A stretch of 48,872 nucleotides of DNA from an uncultured Clostridium sp. GTDB lineage: Bacteria > Bacillota > Clostridia > TANB77 > CAG-508. The notes under the pieces are model-generated. The model was not told the origin of the DNA. It did not search any database and saw nothing but the letters and a program-made list of their open reading frames with translations. The stretch lies in the NCBI GenBank assembly GCA_950059165.1, contig CATLUC010000002.1:1971-50842 (forward strand). The letters are read 5' to 3'. The position numbers and the translations under genes were made by a program. This document shows, one piece after another, positions 8,913 to 18,264 of this stretch (position 1 is the first letter of the stretch; every line of letters starts with the position of its first letter).

Positions 8913-10143
8913 TTAAGAGTAGAAAAATTCTTTTATTCTCTCCATAATTGTTTTTAAAAAGCTTTCATCAGTTTGTGTATCTATATTACTAGATACTGTT
9001 TTAGCAAAAGGTCTTGCAGCAATATACCTTACTAAAGCATAACTAGTTCTATATGTTGGCTTTACAGTACTTACTGCTCTTCCAGTAGATATTTTAACAG
9101 GTATATTTAAATTGATTTTTCCGTGCTACATCACTTTTGTTTATGTTTATTATGCCTTGTCCTGTTAATACAACATTGTTTATTTTTTGTTTGACCCCTT
9201 GATTTGTTATTTCTTTGTTGATAATAGAAAATATTTCTTCTATTCTTGCTTCTATGATTTCTATTAGTTCTGAACTTTTGATAATTCTGTTTTTATTGTT
9301 GTCTTTTGATGTATTTAATATGATGTCATTGTCATTATCAATAAAAGATTTCAGAGCTAGTCCATATTGCCTTTTTAGTTTGTCTGCCTCTTCTTCTGAA
9401 ATGTTTAATACTAATGCAATATCATGTGTAATATTATCTCCACCTACTGGTATAGAATTGGTATGTACAAAAGTTGAACCTTCAAAAACACCAATTTCTG
9501 TATTTCCTGCACCTATGTCCAAAAGCATAACATTATCATGCAATTCGTTTTTATCTAAAATTAAGTTTCTTTCTGCTAAAGCTACTGGTACAATTCCATC
9601 AATTTCTAGTCCAGCTCTTTTAAATACACTGTTTAGTTGTCTTACATAATCTCGTTCTGCTAGAATAACTTGTGCACTAATTGTAAAACTAGAACTTAAG
9701 TTTCCAACTGGATCTGTTACAACATTTCCGTTTTCTAATGTTATTTTGTCTGGAACAATATCTATTAGTGTTTTTCCATCAGGAATTTCTATGTCTTTTA
9801 CTTGTATAATGGCATTCTGAACATCTCTTACTGATATTCCAGCATATTTGTCTTTTACTTCCTTGGTAATACTGTTTTGTACAATTGTTATATATTTTCC
9901 TAAAATTGTTACATATGCTGAATTAATTTTTAAATTGGTTTCTTCTTCGGCATCTTTTATCGTTTTTGCTATACTTAAACTGATTTCTTCTTCGTTTATT
10001 ATTTTCCCCTTCTTTAGTCCACTACATTTATATGAGGTATTACATATTATTTCTATTTGTCCGAAGTTATTGACTTCCCCTACAACGGTGCAAACCTTAC
10101 TAGTTCCTATGTCTATACCTACAATGATATCTCCGATTGCCAA
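8913..10143 (-). CDS. ftsA: Cell division protein FtsA, one CGG +1 site
   Basis: Actin-like protein anchoring FtsZ to the membrane. The N-terminus IIVGIDIGTSKVCTVVGEV is the phosphate-1 loop, and VMLLDIGAGNTEIGVF and VVLTGQGI are the later nucleotide-binding motifs. At residue 341 the frame breaks at CGG. After skipping C, the product runs to 409 residues, the normal length, ending with a basic amphipathic stretch (FLKTIMERIKEFFYS) that fits the FtsA membrane-targeting helix. The unrecoded product would lack this anchor. Three C|GGA junctions in the same gene (AAC|GGA, TTC|GGA, ATC|GGA) are read normally. Confidence 0.95.
9121..9123 (-). other. CGG +1 recoding site in ftsA (residue 341)
   Basis: Frame 0 reads GTA GCA CGG AAA AAT and ends soon after. 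Skipping C gives GCA GGA AAA ATC AAT and continues 69 codons to a normal FtsA end. Confidence 0.9.
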
Positions 10144-10269
10144 GTTAATTCCTCCATTTTTAGTAATAAATTTCCTATATGTATATATATTACATTTTTA
10201 GACAAATGTCAATAGAAAACGTTATATTTTTGTAATATTTTTGTAATATTTTTGTAATAATTATTTTTA

Positions 10270-10623
10270 TTATTTTTTAAACTTTTCAGACCATTTATCT
10301 ACATAGTATCTTCTAATAATTCCTAGGTTTGTAAACATTCTACCTACAAATACAACAATTGCTGCTAAGTATATATCTACATTTAACTTTTCTCCTAAAA
10401 TTGTTAGTAAAATAGATAAAATAGCATTTCCAAAAAAGCCTGTTACAAATATTTTTAAGTCAAAATTTTTCTTAATAACAGATGTTATTCCCCCAAATAC
10501 TGAATCTAATGCTGCAATAATACCAATTGCTAAATAACTTGAATACGTATAAGAAATCATAGGTACATTCATTCCAATTATTGCTCCAAAAACACATCCT
10601 ATTATAATAGCTCCTATTACCAT
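10270..10623 (-). CDS. sbp: Small basic membrane protein (Sbp, DUF1290)
   Basis: 117-residue protein with three to four hydrophobic segments and a basic tail (KWSEKFKK). DUF1290 proteins are found next to ftsA or ftsZ and DUF881 genes in Firmicutes; their role is unknown but they are division-linked by context. GGAG precedes the ATG by seven bases. Confidence 0.85.
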   Translation of the reverse strand: MVIGAIIIGCVFGAIIGMNVPMISYTYSSYLAIGIIAALDSVFGGITSVIKKNFDLKIFVTGFFGNAILSILLTILGEKLNVDIYLAAIVVFVGRMFTNLGIIRRYYVDKWSEKFKK

Positions 10624-10690
10624 AAAAAATCTCCTTCTTTCTTTTTTAACTTTAAGTATCTACAAAATTTATCTATGTAAAAAAATATTA

Positions 10691-11413
10691 TCACTCTATA
10701 TATTTTGTCTTAATTTCATCATTATATTTTGTTATTTTAATGTTATTTACTTTTTCAATTGATATATTACGCTCTTGTTTTTTTAATTCGTCTACATATC
10801 CACCATTTCCAAGTAAAGCACTTTCTAAATAAGTTTGATTTCCAATAGCTTTTATTTCATATGGTGCTAAAATTCTTTGTCCATTTACCTTTATAAACCA
10901 TTCATAATCATTTAAATTGATATCAACAATATCAGACATATTAATAATTCTTTCATTATTTATTGAAATTGCTTCTGCTCCTGCTACTTTCAAACTATTT
11001 ACAATCATTAATAAGTCATCTGCTCTTGTTTTCTTTTGATTTTCATCATTTGAATTTTCCTTTAAATTAATAGATATTCCATCTCCTTGAATATCAGTTT
11101 TTCCCAAATTCATATTTACTTGTTCAAGTTCGGAATCTACCAATTTTTCTGTTTCTTCATTAGATTGCTTTGTTTTTTTATATTCGTTAATTTTTTCTTC
11201 TGTTTCTTTATACTTTTGGTTTGTTTCTTCATATTTTGCTTTCCAATTGGCAAGCTCTGTTCTTAATTCTGTTTCTCTCATATTTTCAATTGCTGTAATA
11301 TCTGTTTGATTAACAATCTTAAATTGCATAAGCATTACAAACACAAGGACAAAACAAGAAATTGCAACAGCAATTGCCATAGTAACTTTTCCTTTTTTAA
11401 TACTAGTTTTCAT
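10691..11413 (-). CDS. DUF881 family protein
   Basis: Single N-terminal membrane helix (about 10-30) followed by a coiled coil of about 70 residues and a DUF881 domain (DIQGDGISINL... through VNNIKITKY), the typical layout. The start was set at ATG 11413 because AAGGAGC lies just ahead; the open frame extends 29 codons further upstream without a ribosome site. It is one of two adjacent DUF881 genes, a common tandem in Clostridia. The family has no settled function. The gene contains no CGG. Confidence 0.85.
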   Translation of the reverse strand: MKTSIKKGKVTMAIAVAISCFVLVFVMLMQFKIVNQTDITAIENMRETELRTELANWKAKYEETNQKYKETEEKINEYKKTKQSNEETEKLVDSELEQVNMNLGKTDIQGDGISINLKENSNDENQKKTRADDLLMIVNSLKVAGAEAISINNERIINMSDIVDINLNDYEWFIKVNGQRILAPYEIKAIGNQTYLESALLGNGGYVDELKKQERNISIEKVNNIKITKYNDEIKTKYIE

Positions 11414-11523
11414 TAAAAAGCTCCTTTCTTTTTTTACTTTTAAATAAAAATTTGATTTACAGCCTATTATGTAGCTGTGAGTTACTAAATTCAAAAACAT
11501 AATAAATTTTATATCGTCTAAAT

Positions 11524-12233
11524 TTATTTTGCATATTTATATGTAATAACCCCTGTATATTTTGGAATTGTTATACTGTTTGACCTTTTTAATACTGCTC
11601 CTACAGTGTCTTTTTTTAAATATTCTAGATATCCGTCCTGGTCTTTCTAAAGCTGCTAATTGTTCTGGAAGACCTATTGCTTTTATTGTAAAAGGTGCTC
11701 CTACCTTTTCTCCATTTATTTCAATTATATTTCCTCCACATACAATTCCACTAGTTGGTATAATCCTTTGGTCATTAATAGAAATTGCTTCTGCTCCAGC
11801 ATTTTTTAATTCATTTATTACACTTAATACATCTGCGTCATGAACAACTAAATCACTTGGAGCTAAAGATGTATTTGCATCTTTTTTGCTATCACTTAAT
11901 GTAACTATTACTCCGAGGTCCTGTTACTTCTGTCATTCCAATCATTTTATTTCCTTTTTTTATTTCATTTTCTTTTTTTTCTAATTCAGTATTATTTTGA
12001 GTTGAATTCTCTCTTTCTTTTTCTAACTGTTCTTCAGCTTTTTCTAATTCTTTATATTTATTATCATATTTTTCTTTATATTTTAAAACTTCTGCTCTTA
12101 AATTATTTTCTTCGTGATTTTGACTAACTACAAAATTAGACCCTTTTACTGTTTTTAATTGTATACAAATTCCTATTGTTAGAGCTAAACACATAAAACC
12201 AAGAACAATACTTACTTTTTCCTTTTCTTTCAT
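11524..12233 (-). CDS. DUF881 family protein, two CGG +1 sites
   Basis: Second copy of the helix plus coiled coil plus DUF881 architecture, 235 residues after two shifts at residues 107 and 200. Corrected text includes VTGPGVIVTLSDS, AGAEAISINDQRI and ERPGGYLEYLKK, all typical of the family and aligning with the neighbouring gene. Without recoding it ends just inside the DUF881 domain. The start is ATG 12233 after AAGGAAGG; an upstream in-frame ATG has no ribosome site. Confidence 0.85.
11633..11635 (-). other. CGG +1 recoding site in DUF881 gene (residue 200)
   Basis: Skipping C gives CCA GGA GGA TAT CTA (PGGYL), conserved in DUF881; the paralogue reads GNGGYV at the same place. Confidence 0.85.
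11913..11915 (-). other. CGG +1 recoding site in DUF881 gene (residue 107)
   Basis: Frame 0 reads GGA CCT CGG AGT. Skipping C gives CCT GGA GTA ATA GTT, matching the first strand of the DUF881 domain. Confidence 0.85.
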
Positions 12234-12274
12234 TTTATCATCCTTCCTTACTAACATAAATTTGGTTGAAAAAG

Positions 12275-12376
12275 AATTGGATATTTGGCTAGGCGAATGA
12301 GATTTTAATTTATGAGACGTACTATCTGTACGTTGATTAAATTAAAATCGAATTTTAACAATGCCAAATGCCAATT
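12275..12376. repeat. Long cruciform-like inverted repeat after ftsQ
   Basis: The outer arms AATTGGATATTTGGC and GCCAAATGCCAATT, middle arms GATTTTAATTTA and TAAATTAAAATC, and inner ACGTAC/GTACGT together fold about 100 bases into one hairpin. On the minus strand a T-rich stretch follows, so it may end the murA-ftsQ transcript. Confidence 0.65.
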
Positions 12377-12389
12377 ATTTTTTTACCAC

Positions 12390-13373
12390 CTATACGAGGC
12401 TTTCGCGAAAATAAACCCTAAACTTACTATTCAAATCTCCATTTGCAAAAATTTCTCCTGCTTTTCCCTTTTCCTTTTCAATAATGGCATTACTATATAA
12501 CATTTTATTACTTAAATTTGTGTTATCTCCTAAATGTATCTTCTTCTTTTCCTCTTCTAGGTATATACTATATTCGTTTTTATCACTTATATCAATACTT
12601 TTTACTTTTGTATCTAATTCATATTCTTTGGCTGCATTCATAATCTTTATTACATCTTCAAGTCTTTTTAAATCACCCTCATTTAGCCTTTTACCTTCTA
12701 CTACTTCTTCCTCTTTAGTAGTAATTCCTTGAAGAATCAACTTTTGTTTACTATCTTCTGCTATTTCTAAAATATAGCCTTGTTTATTTAGATATGCATA
12801 TTTTCCTAAGAAATCTGCACTATAAATGTGCTCTCTTTCTTCTATTTCTATTTGTACTGTATTTGGAATTTTTCTATGTATTTTCACATTTTCGATATAG
12901 GCATTTTCTTTTATTTTGCTAATAACTTTAGAACTACTAAATCTGAAAATATTTTCTTCTATTTTTAATTCTGATAAGCTTATAATTGTATCACTACTTA
13001 CTTGATTGTTGTTATTTACCTGTATTTCTTGTATATTAAAAATTGGTGATACCATAGCAAAAACAATTCCTCCTACTATAATTGCTAACAATAATAGTAT
13101 TTCTAAAACAAGCTTTATTTTTTTGTTTCTTTTTTTTCTCTTCTGTTCTTGTTTTGTTATCTGTTCTTTGTGTTCTTCTTCTCTTTTTATTTTATTCTTA
13201 TTACTCATTTTTATTGCTGTTTCTAGTTCTTGGTCAAAGTCTTGTTCTCTTTTTGCAATATTTTGTTTTATTCTTTTTTCTCTTTCTTTGGCCTTTTTTC
13301 TTTTCATTTCCATTTCTTCTTTTTCTCTATCAGCTTGTCCTTTTTGCATATAATATGGATTTATTTTAGCCAT
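12390..13373 (-). CDS. ftsQ: Cell division protein FtsQ/DivIB
   Basis: Bitopic divisome protein of 327 residues. It has an unusually long charged N-terminal cytoplasmic domain (1-85, Lys/Glu-rich coiled coil), one membrane helix (about 87-107) and an extracytoplasmic POTRA domain beginning FNIQEIQVNNNNQVSSD. The downstream part (YAYLNKQGYILEIA) is typical of FtsQ/DivIB. The position between murA and the DUF881 genes supports the call. The AAGGAAGG ribosome site precedes the ATG. Confidence 0.88.
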   Translation of the reverse strand: MAKINPYYMQKGQADREKEEMEMKRKKAKEREKRIKQNIAKREQDFDQELETAIKMSNKNKIKREEEHKEQITKQEQKRKKRNKKIKLVLEILLLLAIIVGGIVFAMVSPIFNIQEIQVNNNNQVSSDTIISLSELKIEENIFRFSSSKVISKIKENAYIENVKIHRKIPNTVQIEIEEREHIYSADFLGKYAYLNKQGYILEIAEDSKQKLILQGITTKEEEVVEGKRLNEGDLKRLEDVIKIMNAAKEYELDTKVKSIDISDKNEYSIYLEEEKKKIHLGDNTNLSNKMLYSNAIIEKEKGKAGEIFANGDLNSKFRVYFRESLV

Positions 13374-13400
13374 TTTTAATCACACCTTCCTTATAAACAA

Positions 13401-13451
13401 ATGAGGCATGATTAAGATTTCTTAACCTTTTAACTTGCTTTCATGCCTCAT
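13401..13451. repeat. Inverted repeat between murA and ftsQ
   Basis: Perfect 11-base arms ATGAGGCATGA/TCATGCCTCAT with a 29-base loop. The sequence GAGGCATGATTAA and internal ACCTTTT are shared with the element at 3289-3343. Confidence 0.65.
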
Positions 13452-13517
13452 CTTTCTTTTAAGTCTTTTTATATCATATTTAACAATTAGCTTAACTGTC
13501 ATTTTTTTATTCTAATT

Positions 13518-14774
13518 TTAATTTGTCTTTTTAAGTTGAATATCTATTCCTAATCCTCTTAATTTTTGGTCAAATTTATCATATCCTCTTAAAATGTACT
13601 CTATATTTTCAACTACTGTAGTTCCTTTAGCTATACTTCCTGCCATAACAAGTGATGCTCCTCCTCGCAAGTCTGTTGCTTTAACTGTTGTTCCATAAAG
13701 TTTTCTAACTCCCTTTACTACTGCTGTTTTCCCTTCTATTGATATTTTTGCACCCATTCTAACTAGTTCTTGTGTATATTTATATCTATTTTCAAATAGA
13801 TTTTCTACAACAATAGATGTTCCTTTTGCCAAAGTTAAGCTTGTTGTAAAAATTGATTGCATATCTGTTGGAAACCCTGGATATGGCATTGTTTTTAAAT
13901 CTACTGCTTTTAATCTTTTAGGAGCTTGCAATTCTATTTTGTTTTTTTCAAGCTTTAATTTGCAACCTGCTTCTTCTAGTTTATGAATAACTGGTGTAAT
14001 ATGGTTGTAATTTGCACCATTTACTTTGATGCTCCCTCCATTCATTGCTGTTATACACAAAAAAGTTCCTGTTTCTATTCTGTCTGGCATGATAGTATAA
14101 CTTGCATCTTTTAGCTTTTTTACACCTTCAATTTCAATAATGTCTGTTCCTGCTCCTTTTACTTTTGCTCCCATTTTGTTTAAAAAGTTTTGCAAGTCTA
14201 CTATTTCTGGCTCTCTTGCTGCATTTGTTATAATTGTTTTTCCAATACAGAAAATACTTGCTAAAATAGCATTTTCTGTTGCTCCTACACTTGGAAAATC
14301 TAAGTCTATTTTTTCCCCTACTATTTTATCACATATGCAAGTAATATTTCCATAGTTTTTGTTAATATTTATTCCTAATTTTTCAAATGCCTTTAAATGT
14401 AAGTCAATTGGTCTAGTTCCAATGTCACATCCTCCTGGATAAGAAAATGTAGCATTTTTATATTTTCCGACTAATGCACCTACAAATATTACTGATGAAC
14501 GCATTTGTCTCATTAATTCTTCTGGTATTTCATATTTTGAAATTTTCCTTGTATCTATTATAACTTTGTTCTTTTTTTTGGTTACTTCTGCTCCTATTTG
14601 TTTCAATATCTCAAACATCATTTGGGTGTCATGTATGTTTGGTACGTTATATAGTGTGGTTTTTCCATTGTGCAAGATAGTTGCTGCAATTATGGGCAAA
14701 GCTGCGTTTTTTGAGCCTGATATTGTTACTTCACCTTCTACTTTTTTTCCTCCTTTGATTATGTATTCTGACAT
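13518..14774 (-). CDS. murA: UDP-N-acetylglucosamine 1-carboxyvinyltransferase MurA
   Basis: Transfers enolpyruvate from PEP to UDP-GlcNAc, the first committed step of peptidoglycan synthesis. The 418-residue product has the N-terminal GGKKVEGEVTISGSKNAALP and the catalytic loop SYPGGCDIGTRPIDLHL with the active-site Cys (about 115), and it ends with a typical LRGYDKFDQKL helix. The start ATG 14774 is chosen because GGTGGGAG lies six bases ahead; the open frame extends six codons upstream. One GTC|GGA junction is read normally. Confidence 0.96.
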   Translation of the reverse strand: MSEYIIKGGKKVEGEVTISGSKNAALPIIAATILHNGKTTLYNVPNIHDTQMMFEILKQIGAEVTKKKNKVIIDTRKISKYEIPEELMRQMRSSVIFVGALVGKYKNATFSYPGGCDIGTRPIDLHLKAFEKLGININKNYGNITCICDKIVGEKIDLDFPSVGATENAILASIFCIGKTIITNAAREPEIVDLQNFLNKMGAKVKGAGTDIIEIEGVKKLKDASYTIMPDRIETGTFLCITAMNGGSIKVNGANYNHITPVIHKLEEAGCKLKLEKNKIELQAPKRLKAVDLKTMPYPGFPTDMQSIFTTSLTLAKGTSIVVENLFENRYKYTQELVRMGAKISIEGKTAVVKGVRKLYGTTVKATDLRGGASLVMAGSIAKGTTVVENIEYILRGYDKFDQKLRGLGIDIQLKKTN

Positions 14775-14826
14775 TTTTCTCCCACCTTTCACTTTTATTT
14801 ATATATATTATGTTTTCTAAACGTGA

Positions 14827-14870
14827 AAAGTTCTAAAATCTCAAGGCTCTTCTTGAAATTTTAGAACTTT
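14827..14870. terminator. Hairpin terminator upstream of murA
   Basis: Arms AAAGTTCTAAAAT/ATTTTAGAACTTT form a strong stem with flanking T-rich sequence on both strands; on the minus strand it ends transcription coming from the 15-kb accessory genes. Confidence 0.7.
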
Positions 14871-14899
14871 TATTTTGATTCACATTTTCATCATAAGCT

Positions 14900-15053
14900 A
14901 TTGTAACTATTAAAGCAATTAGTGTGATTCATTGGTTTTTATTTTTCATTTTTTGTTTTTCTCCTTTGTTTTTGTTTATTATATCCTTACTTTATTTGAA
15001 AGCACAATAAAAGCGACTATTTTTAATAGTCACTTTTTTACATAATTATCTTA
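14900..15053 (-). pseudogene. Fossil of a prepilin gene start (duplicate of 18086-18239)
   Basis: About 154 bases nearly match the promoter, leader and first 16 codons of the prepilin-like gene at 18135. The copy starts at ATG 14949 and reads MKNKNQ, then TGA in place of the GGA of the intact copy, then ITLIALIVTI before homology ends. It is a truncated remnant, probably left by recombination between prepilin genes. Outside this copy and the nearby hairpins I see no gene in 14775-15109. Confidence 0.75.
15013..15033. terminator. Hairpin in the duplicated prepilin upstream segment
   Basis: GCGACTATT pairs with AATAGTCAC (one G-T type pair), followed by a T-run on the plus strand. An identical copy stands at 18199-18219. 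Confidence 0.5.
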
Positions 15054-15109
15054 CTACCAAATTTTGTTGAACAATAAAACAATGTCTTAATCTCCAACGG
15101 TTTGATACT

Positions 15110-15994
15110 CTATTCTACAAGTTCAGATTTCTTTCCTTGTGTATTTTCTTGTATATACTTATTTTCTTCTATATATTTATAATTCAATTTATTAGTCTTT
15201 GTTACAACTGATTCCCCAAGATTTTTTTCAATATCTTCTCTTGCAACTTTTGCAGTATGTCCACCCATTTTAGCTACTTTAATATTTTCTTTTAATCCAT
15301 TAGGCTTTTGTTTTGCAGCCAGCCTTTTAGTAGCTTCCTCAGATAAATCTGTTAATATAAGTTCTATATTATCCATATTATCTCTTAAATTTTCTTTTCG
15401 TAATCCTTTATATTGCTTATATTCTTTTGCTGTCATTCCTGACCATTCTTTGTATATTTCATTTGTTAATATTGCATATTCCATATTATCTTTTATTCCA
15501 TTTTCCTTCCATACATCTGTTAATTTTTTTCTTTCTTGAATTGATTTGATTCTTTTTGCAATCCATTCTTCATCATAACCTTTTGTGCGATACAAATCTA
15601 TGGCTCTTTGCAATGCAACCCCTGGATCAAAAGTTTCATCGATTTTTTCTTTGCCTAAATGTGCTAACCATTGTTTTATAGGCTCTGCATTCTTTGATGG
15701 AATTGATTCAATTATTCGAAACATTCCTTCAATATCAGTTACATCTGTCATACGATATTTTCCATCTTGTGATTTTAATTTCAACTGTCCGATTTTTTCG
15801 GACACTTCAAACCCATCTTTTATTAAATTATTTTTCAAGTCACTCCAATATTTTCTTGGTCTATTGCTTTTTGATATTGCACCAACAATATCTATTATAC
15901 TGATATAATATTTTTCTTCCTCTTTATCCCATATTGTTCTTATTGTTTCATTATTAAACAATTTGTTTATTAATTGCATTTTATTTTCATCCAT
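15110..15994 (-). CDS. Bro-N domain protein, phage antirepressor-like
   Basis: 294 residues. The N-terminal 100 residues fit the Bro-N fold seen in phage antirepressors (IRTIWDKEEEKYYISIIDIV, YRMTDVTDIEGMFRIIESI). The C-terminal part (EWIAKRIKSIQERKKLTDVW, LTNEIYKEWSGMTAKEYK) matches the DNA-damage or antirepressor type common in gut bacteria. The start is ATG after GAGGTAG. It lies in an accessory stretch between two prepilin copies with no other phage gene, so it is probably a stand-alone transferred regulator. One ATC|GGA junction is read normally. Confidence 0.8.
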   Translation of the reverse strand: MDENKMQLINKLFNNETIRTIWDKEEEKYYISIIDIVGAISKSNRPRKYWSDLKNNLIKDGFEVSEKIGQLKLKSQDGKYRMTDVTDIEGMFRIIESIPSKNAEPIKQWLAHLGKEKIDETFDPGVALQRAIDLYRTKGYDEEWIAKRIKSIQERKKLTDVWKENGIKDNMEYAILTNEIYKEWSGMTAKEYKQYKGLRKENLRDNMDNIELILTDLSEEATKRLAAKQKPNGLKENIKVAKMGGHTAKVAREDIEKNLGESVVTKTNKLNYKYIEENKYIQENTQGKKSELVE

Positions 15995-16143
15995 TTCTAC
16001 CTCTTTTCCTCAAGTTGTTATAAATTTCTAAACAACTCGAAATATATTTTATTTATTCTATTTATATCATATATCGAACATTTTTTCAATACTTTTTACG
16101 AATTTTTGTTTTGTTTTTTTGTGATTTTTTTAGGCAAATAAAT

Positions 16144-16179
16144 AAGCAAGTCACTTACACTTTTGGTAAATGCTTGCTT
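16144..16179 (-). terminator. Terminator after the 16186 prepilin-like gene
   Basis: AAGCAAG/CTTGCTT stem with an imperfect inner CACTTAC/GTAAATG helix; T-rich sequence follows on the minus strand. Confidence 0.5.
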
Positions 16180-16185
16180 TCACTT

Positions 16186-18135
16186 TTAATTAACTCTTAT
16201 CCTGTTTAAATACGTATTTGTAGCTGTTCTTTCTATTTTTATATATACACAATTCCATGGTTCAGGCAACGTAATTTTACTTTCCCCCTTTAAAAGTGAT
16301 CTATCAGTTATTTCTATCCAGTTTTGATTATCTTTTGAAATACTTAACTTATAAGCTATTGTATTAGAATCTATTAAAATTCTAATACTTTCTTTATTTT
16401 TGCCAAAATCTATTTTCTTTGTATTTAAAATCGAATTTCCTACATCATATGTTGTCTGTATTTCATTATCCATATATTTATATATGTAATATGCTTTTGC
16501 TTGTTCTTTTTGTTTATACCATTTGTTATCTGTGTGTGCAGCATTGTCTTTGTAAATACCACCTTTGGCAATTAGTTCTCCTTCCAATGTTCCTTGTGTT
16601 TTAGCTGATTTTAGTACAGATGTCATAGTAGAAGACCTTAATGTAGGCCAGAATGTTCCTACTACTTCATATCTAGTAATTGTTCTTCCAACATTTACCG
16701 AACTTCCTCTTCCATAATGAATTCTTCCAACGTAATTTTCACCACTAAAAGAAGTTCCATTTCCAATTGTAAAAGTCCCATCTGCTGGATTGAAAGTATA
16801 AGATCTAAGTACCCACGAATTGCTAGAATAAGTCTTATCATCCCAACTAGCACTCCATGCTGACCATGTTCCTTCTTCATACCAACTTGTTGTTGTAACA
16901 CTATATCTATCATACAAATAATAATTATCAATTAATTGATTTTGCGATTGTCCTAATAATATCCAATTATTTGTACTTAAATTTCTAGCATTATATAATG
17001 ACACATTTTTAATAAGATTAGATGCTGACTCCATTACAGCAGTTTGTTCACTAGTTTGAGTTTCTTTACTTCTCGTATAAGCCAATTCTACTGATGGAAA
17101 ATCATAATTACCACCAAAAGAACTAATGTCAAAATAAACCCTTCCATTTGCTTTTACTTTTTCTTTTGATATACTTTCTAATAGATTTCCTGCTCTATCT
17201 ACTGTTAATACATGTAAATAATACTCTCCCTCTTCAGGGCAATTTAATTCTATTTCATCTGCATTTTCAGTTGTAAATTTATCTTCTGAATATTTTGATA
17301 AATCTTCTGTTCCAATTGGAGTATTATTAGTAGTAAATGCAAATTTGCATTCTGTTATATTTACACCACTTACTCCATTATCACTTTGTGTTACTGTAGC
17401 CGTGATAGGCTCTCCCTCTGTTATTTCTGTTTTACTAAAAGTGATTATTGCTTCATTTGGTTCTTCTTTGTCAATATTTTTTACATTTCCTGTTGCCACA
17501 CATATTGTTTCATATAACTCATTTATTAATCTTGCATGAACTGCTCCATTTCCTTCCATTGTTATTTCTGAATGATATTTATCCCAGCTTGTGCCATCCA
17601 TAGAATATTGCAATTCATAGTTTTCTGATATTTCATTTGAAGTTGTAATACTAACTTCTACATTTTGATTTGTCCATTGTTTATCTTCTGGTGATGGATT
17701 ATAGCTAAATTGTATATTGCTTTCTTCCAATTTGGGAATTTCAACTTCTCCCTGTTTTCCTATATAGGTTACCTCATTTTCTGTAATTCTATATACATAC
17801 CCTTCTTTGGTTATTACAATAATAGTTTCATCGTTTTTTCTATTAACTTGAGCTTCTTTTAATTCTTCATTTTTAGGAATTTCTTTTTGGAATTCATCTA
17901 AAAATGTCTTGCCACTCCAATTATTAATAATTTTATTTGGTCTTAACCCGTTTCCTATTATTTTTAAAATTTCTTCATATTTTTTCTTTTGGGTTTCTTC
18001 ACTTGCTGTATTTGCTTTATTTAACATTCCATTTTTTCCTGTTAAAGTCGCAATTGTAACTCCTGCTAGTATTAACAACACTATTATTGTAACTATTAAC
18101 GCAATTAGTGTGATTCCTTGGTTCTTATTTTTCAT
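16186..18135 (-). CDS. Large prepilin-like protein with Ig-like domains
   Basis: 649 residues in one frame. The leader MKNKNQ, then GITLIALIVTIIVLLILAG, is a prepilin-type signal and membrane helix lacking Glu+5, followed by TLTGKNGMLNKAN. Residues about 140-330 contain Ig-like bacterial surface domains (YNPSPEDKQWTNQNVEVSI; YYLHVLTVDRAGN). The C-terminal 300 residues are unique in the window and Trp/Tyr/Ser-rich, possibly a binding domain. The first 330 residues are closely related to the Gly-rich protein at 39378-41774. It contains three codon-spanning CGG but none in phase. Function in adhesion is inferred. Confidence 0.75.
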   Translation of the reverse strand: MKNKNQGITLIALIVTIIVLLILAGVTIATLTGKNGMLNKANTASEETQKKKYEEILKIIGNGLRPNKIINNWSGKTFLDEFQKEIPKNEELKEAQVNRKNDETIIVITKEGYVYRITENEVTYIGKQGEVEIPKLEESNIQFSYNPSPEDKQWTNQNVEVSITTSNEISENYELQYSMDGTSWDKYHSEITMEGNGAVHARLINELYETICVATGNVKNIDKEEPNEAIITFSKTEITEGEPITATVTQSDNGVSGVNITECKFAFTTNNTPIGTEDLSKYSEDKFTTENADEIELNCPEEGEYYLHVLTVDRAGNLLESISKEKVKANGRVYFDISSFGGNYDFPSVELAYTRSKETQTSEQTAVMESASNLIKNVSLYNARNLSTNNWILLGQSQNQLIDNYYLYDRYSVTTTSWYEEGTWSAWSASWDDKTYSSNSWVLRSYTFNPADGTFTIGNGTSFSGENYVGRIHYGRGSSVNVGRTITRYEVVGTFWPTLRSSTMTSVLKSAKTQGTLEGELIAKGGIYKDNAAHTDNKWYKQKEQAKAYYIYKYMDNEIQTTYDVGNSILNTKKIDFGKNKESIRILIDSNTIAYKLSISKDNQNWIEITDRSLLKGESKITLPEPWNCVYIKIERTATNTYLNRIRVN

Positions 18136-18239
18136 TTTTTGCTTTTCTCCTTTGTTTTTGTTTATTATATCCTTACTTTATTTGAAAGCACAATAAAAGC
18201 GACTATTTTTAATAGTCACTTTTTTACATAATTGCCTTA
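18086..18239. repeat. 154-base direct repeat, intact copy
   Basis: Upstream region and first 16 codons of the 18135 gene, duplicated at 14900-15053 with only a few mismatches. Confidence 0.8.
18199..18219. terminator. Hairpin between BspA-like and prepilin-like genes
   Basis: GCGACTATT/AATAGTCAC stem; short T-rich flanks on both strands. Confidence 0.55.
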
Positions 18240-18264
18240 ATTGTAATTAAAATTGTAAATGTTA

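Noticed and set aside
14900..15053. TGA read as Gly (CAA TGA ATC in the prepilin fossil)
   Set aside because: The copy is truncated a few codons later and TGA ends other genes such as spoIIGA, so a nonsense mutation in a dead copy is simpler.
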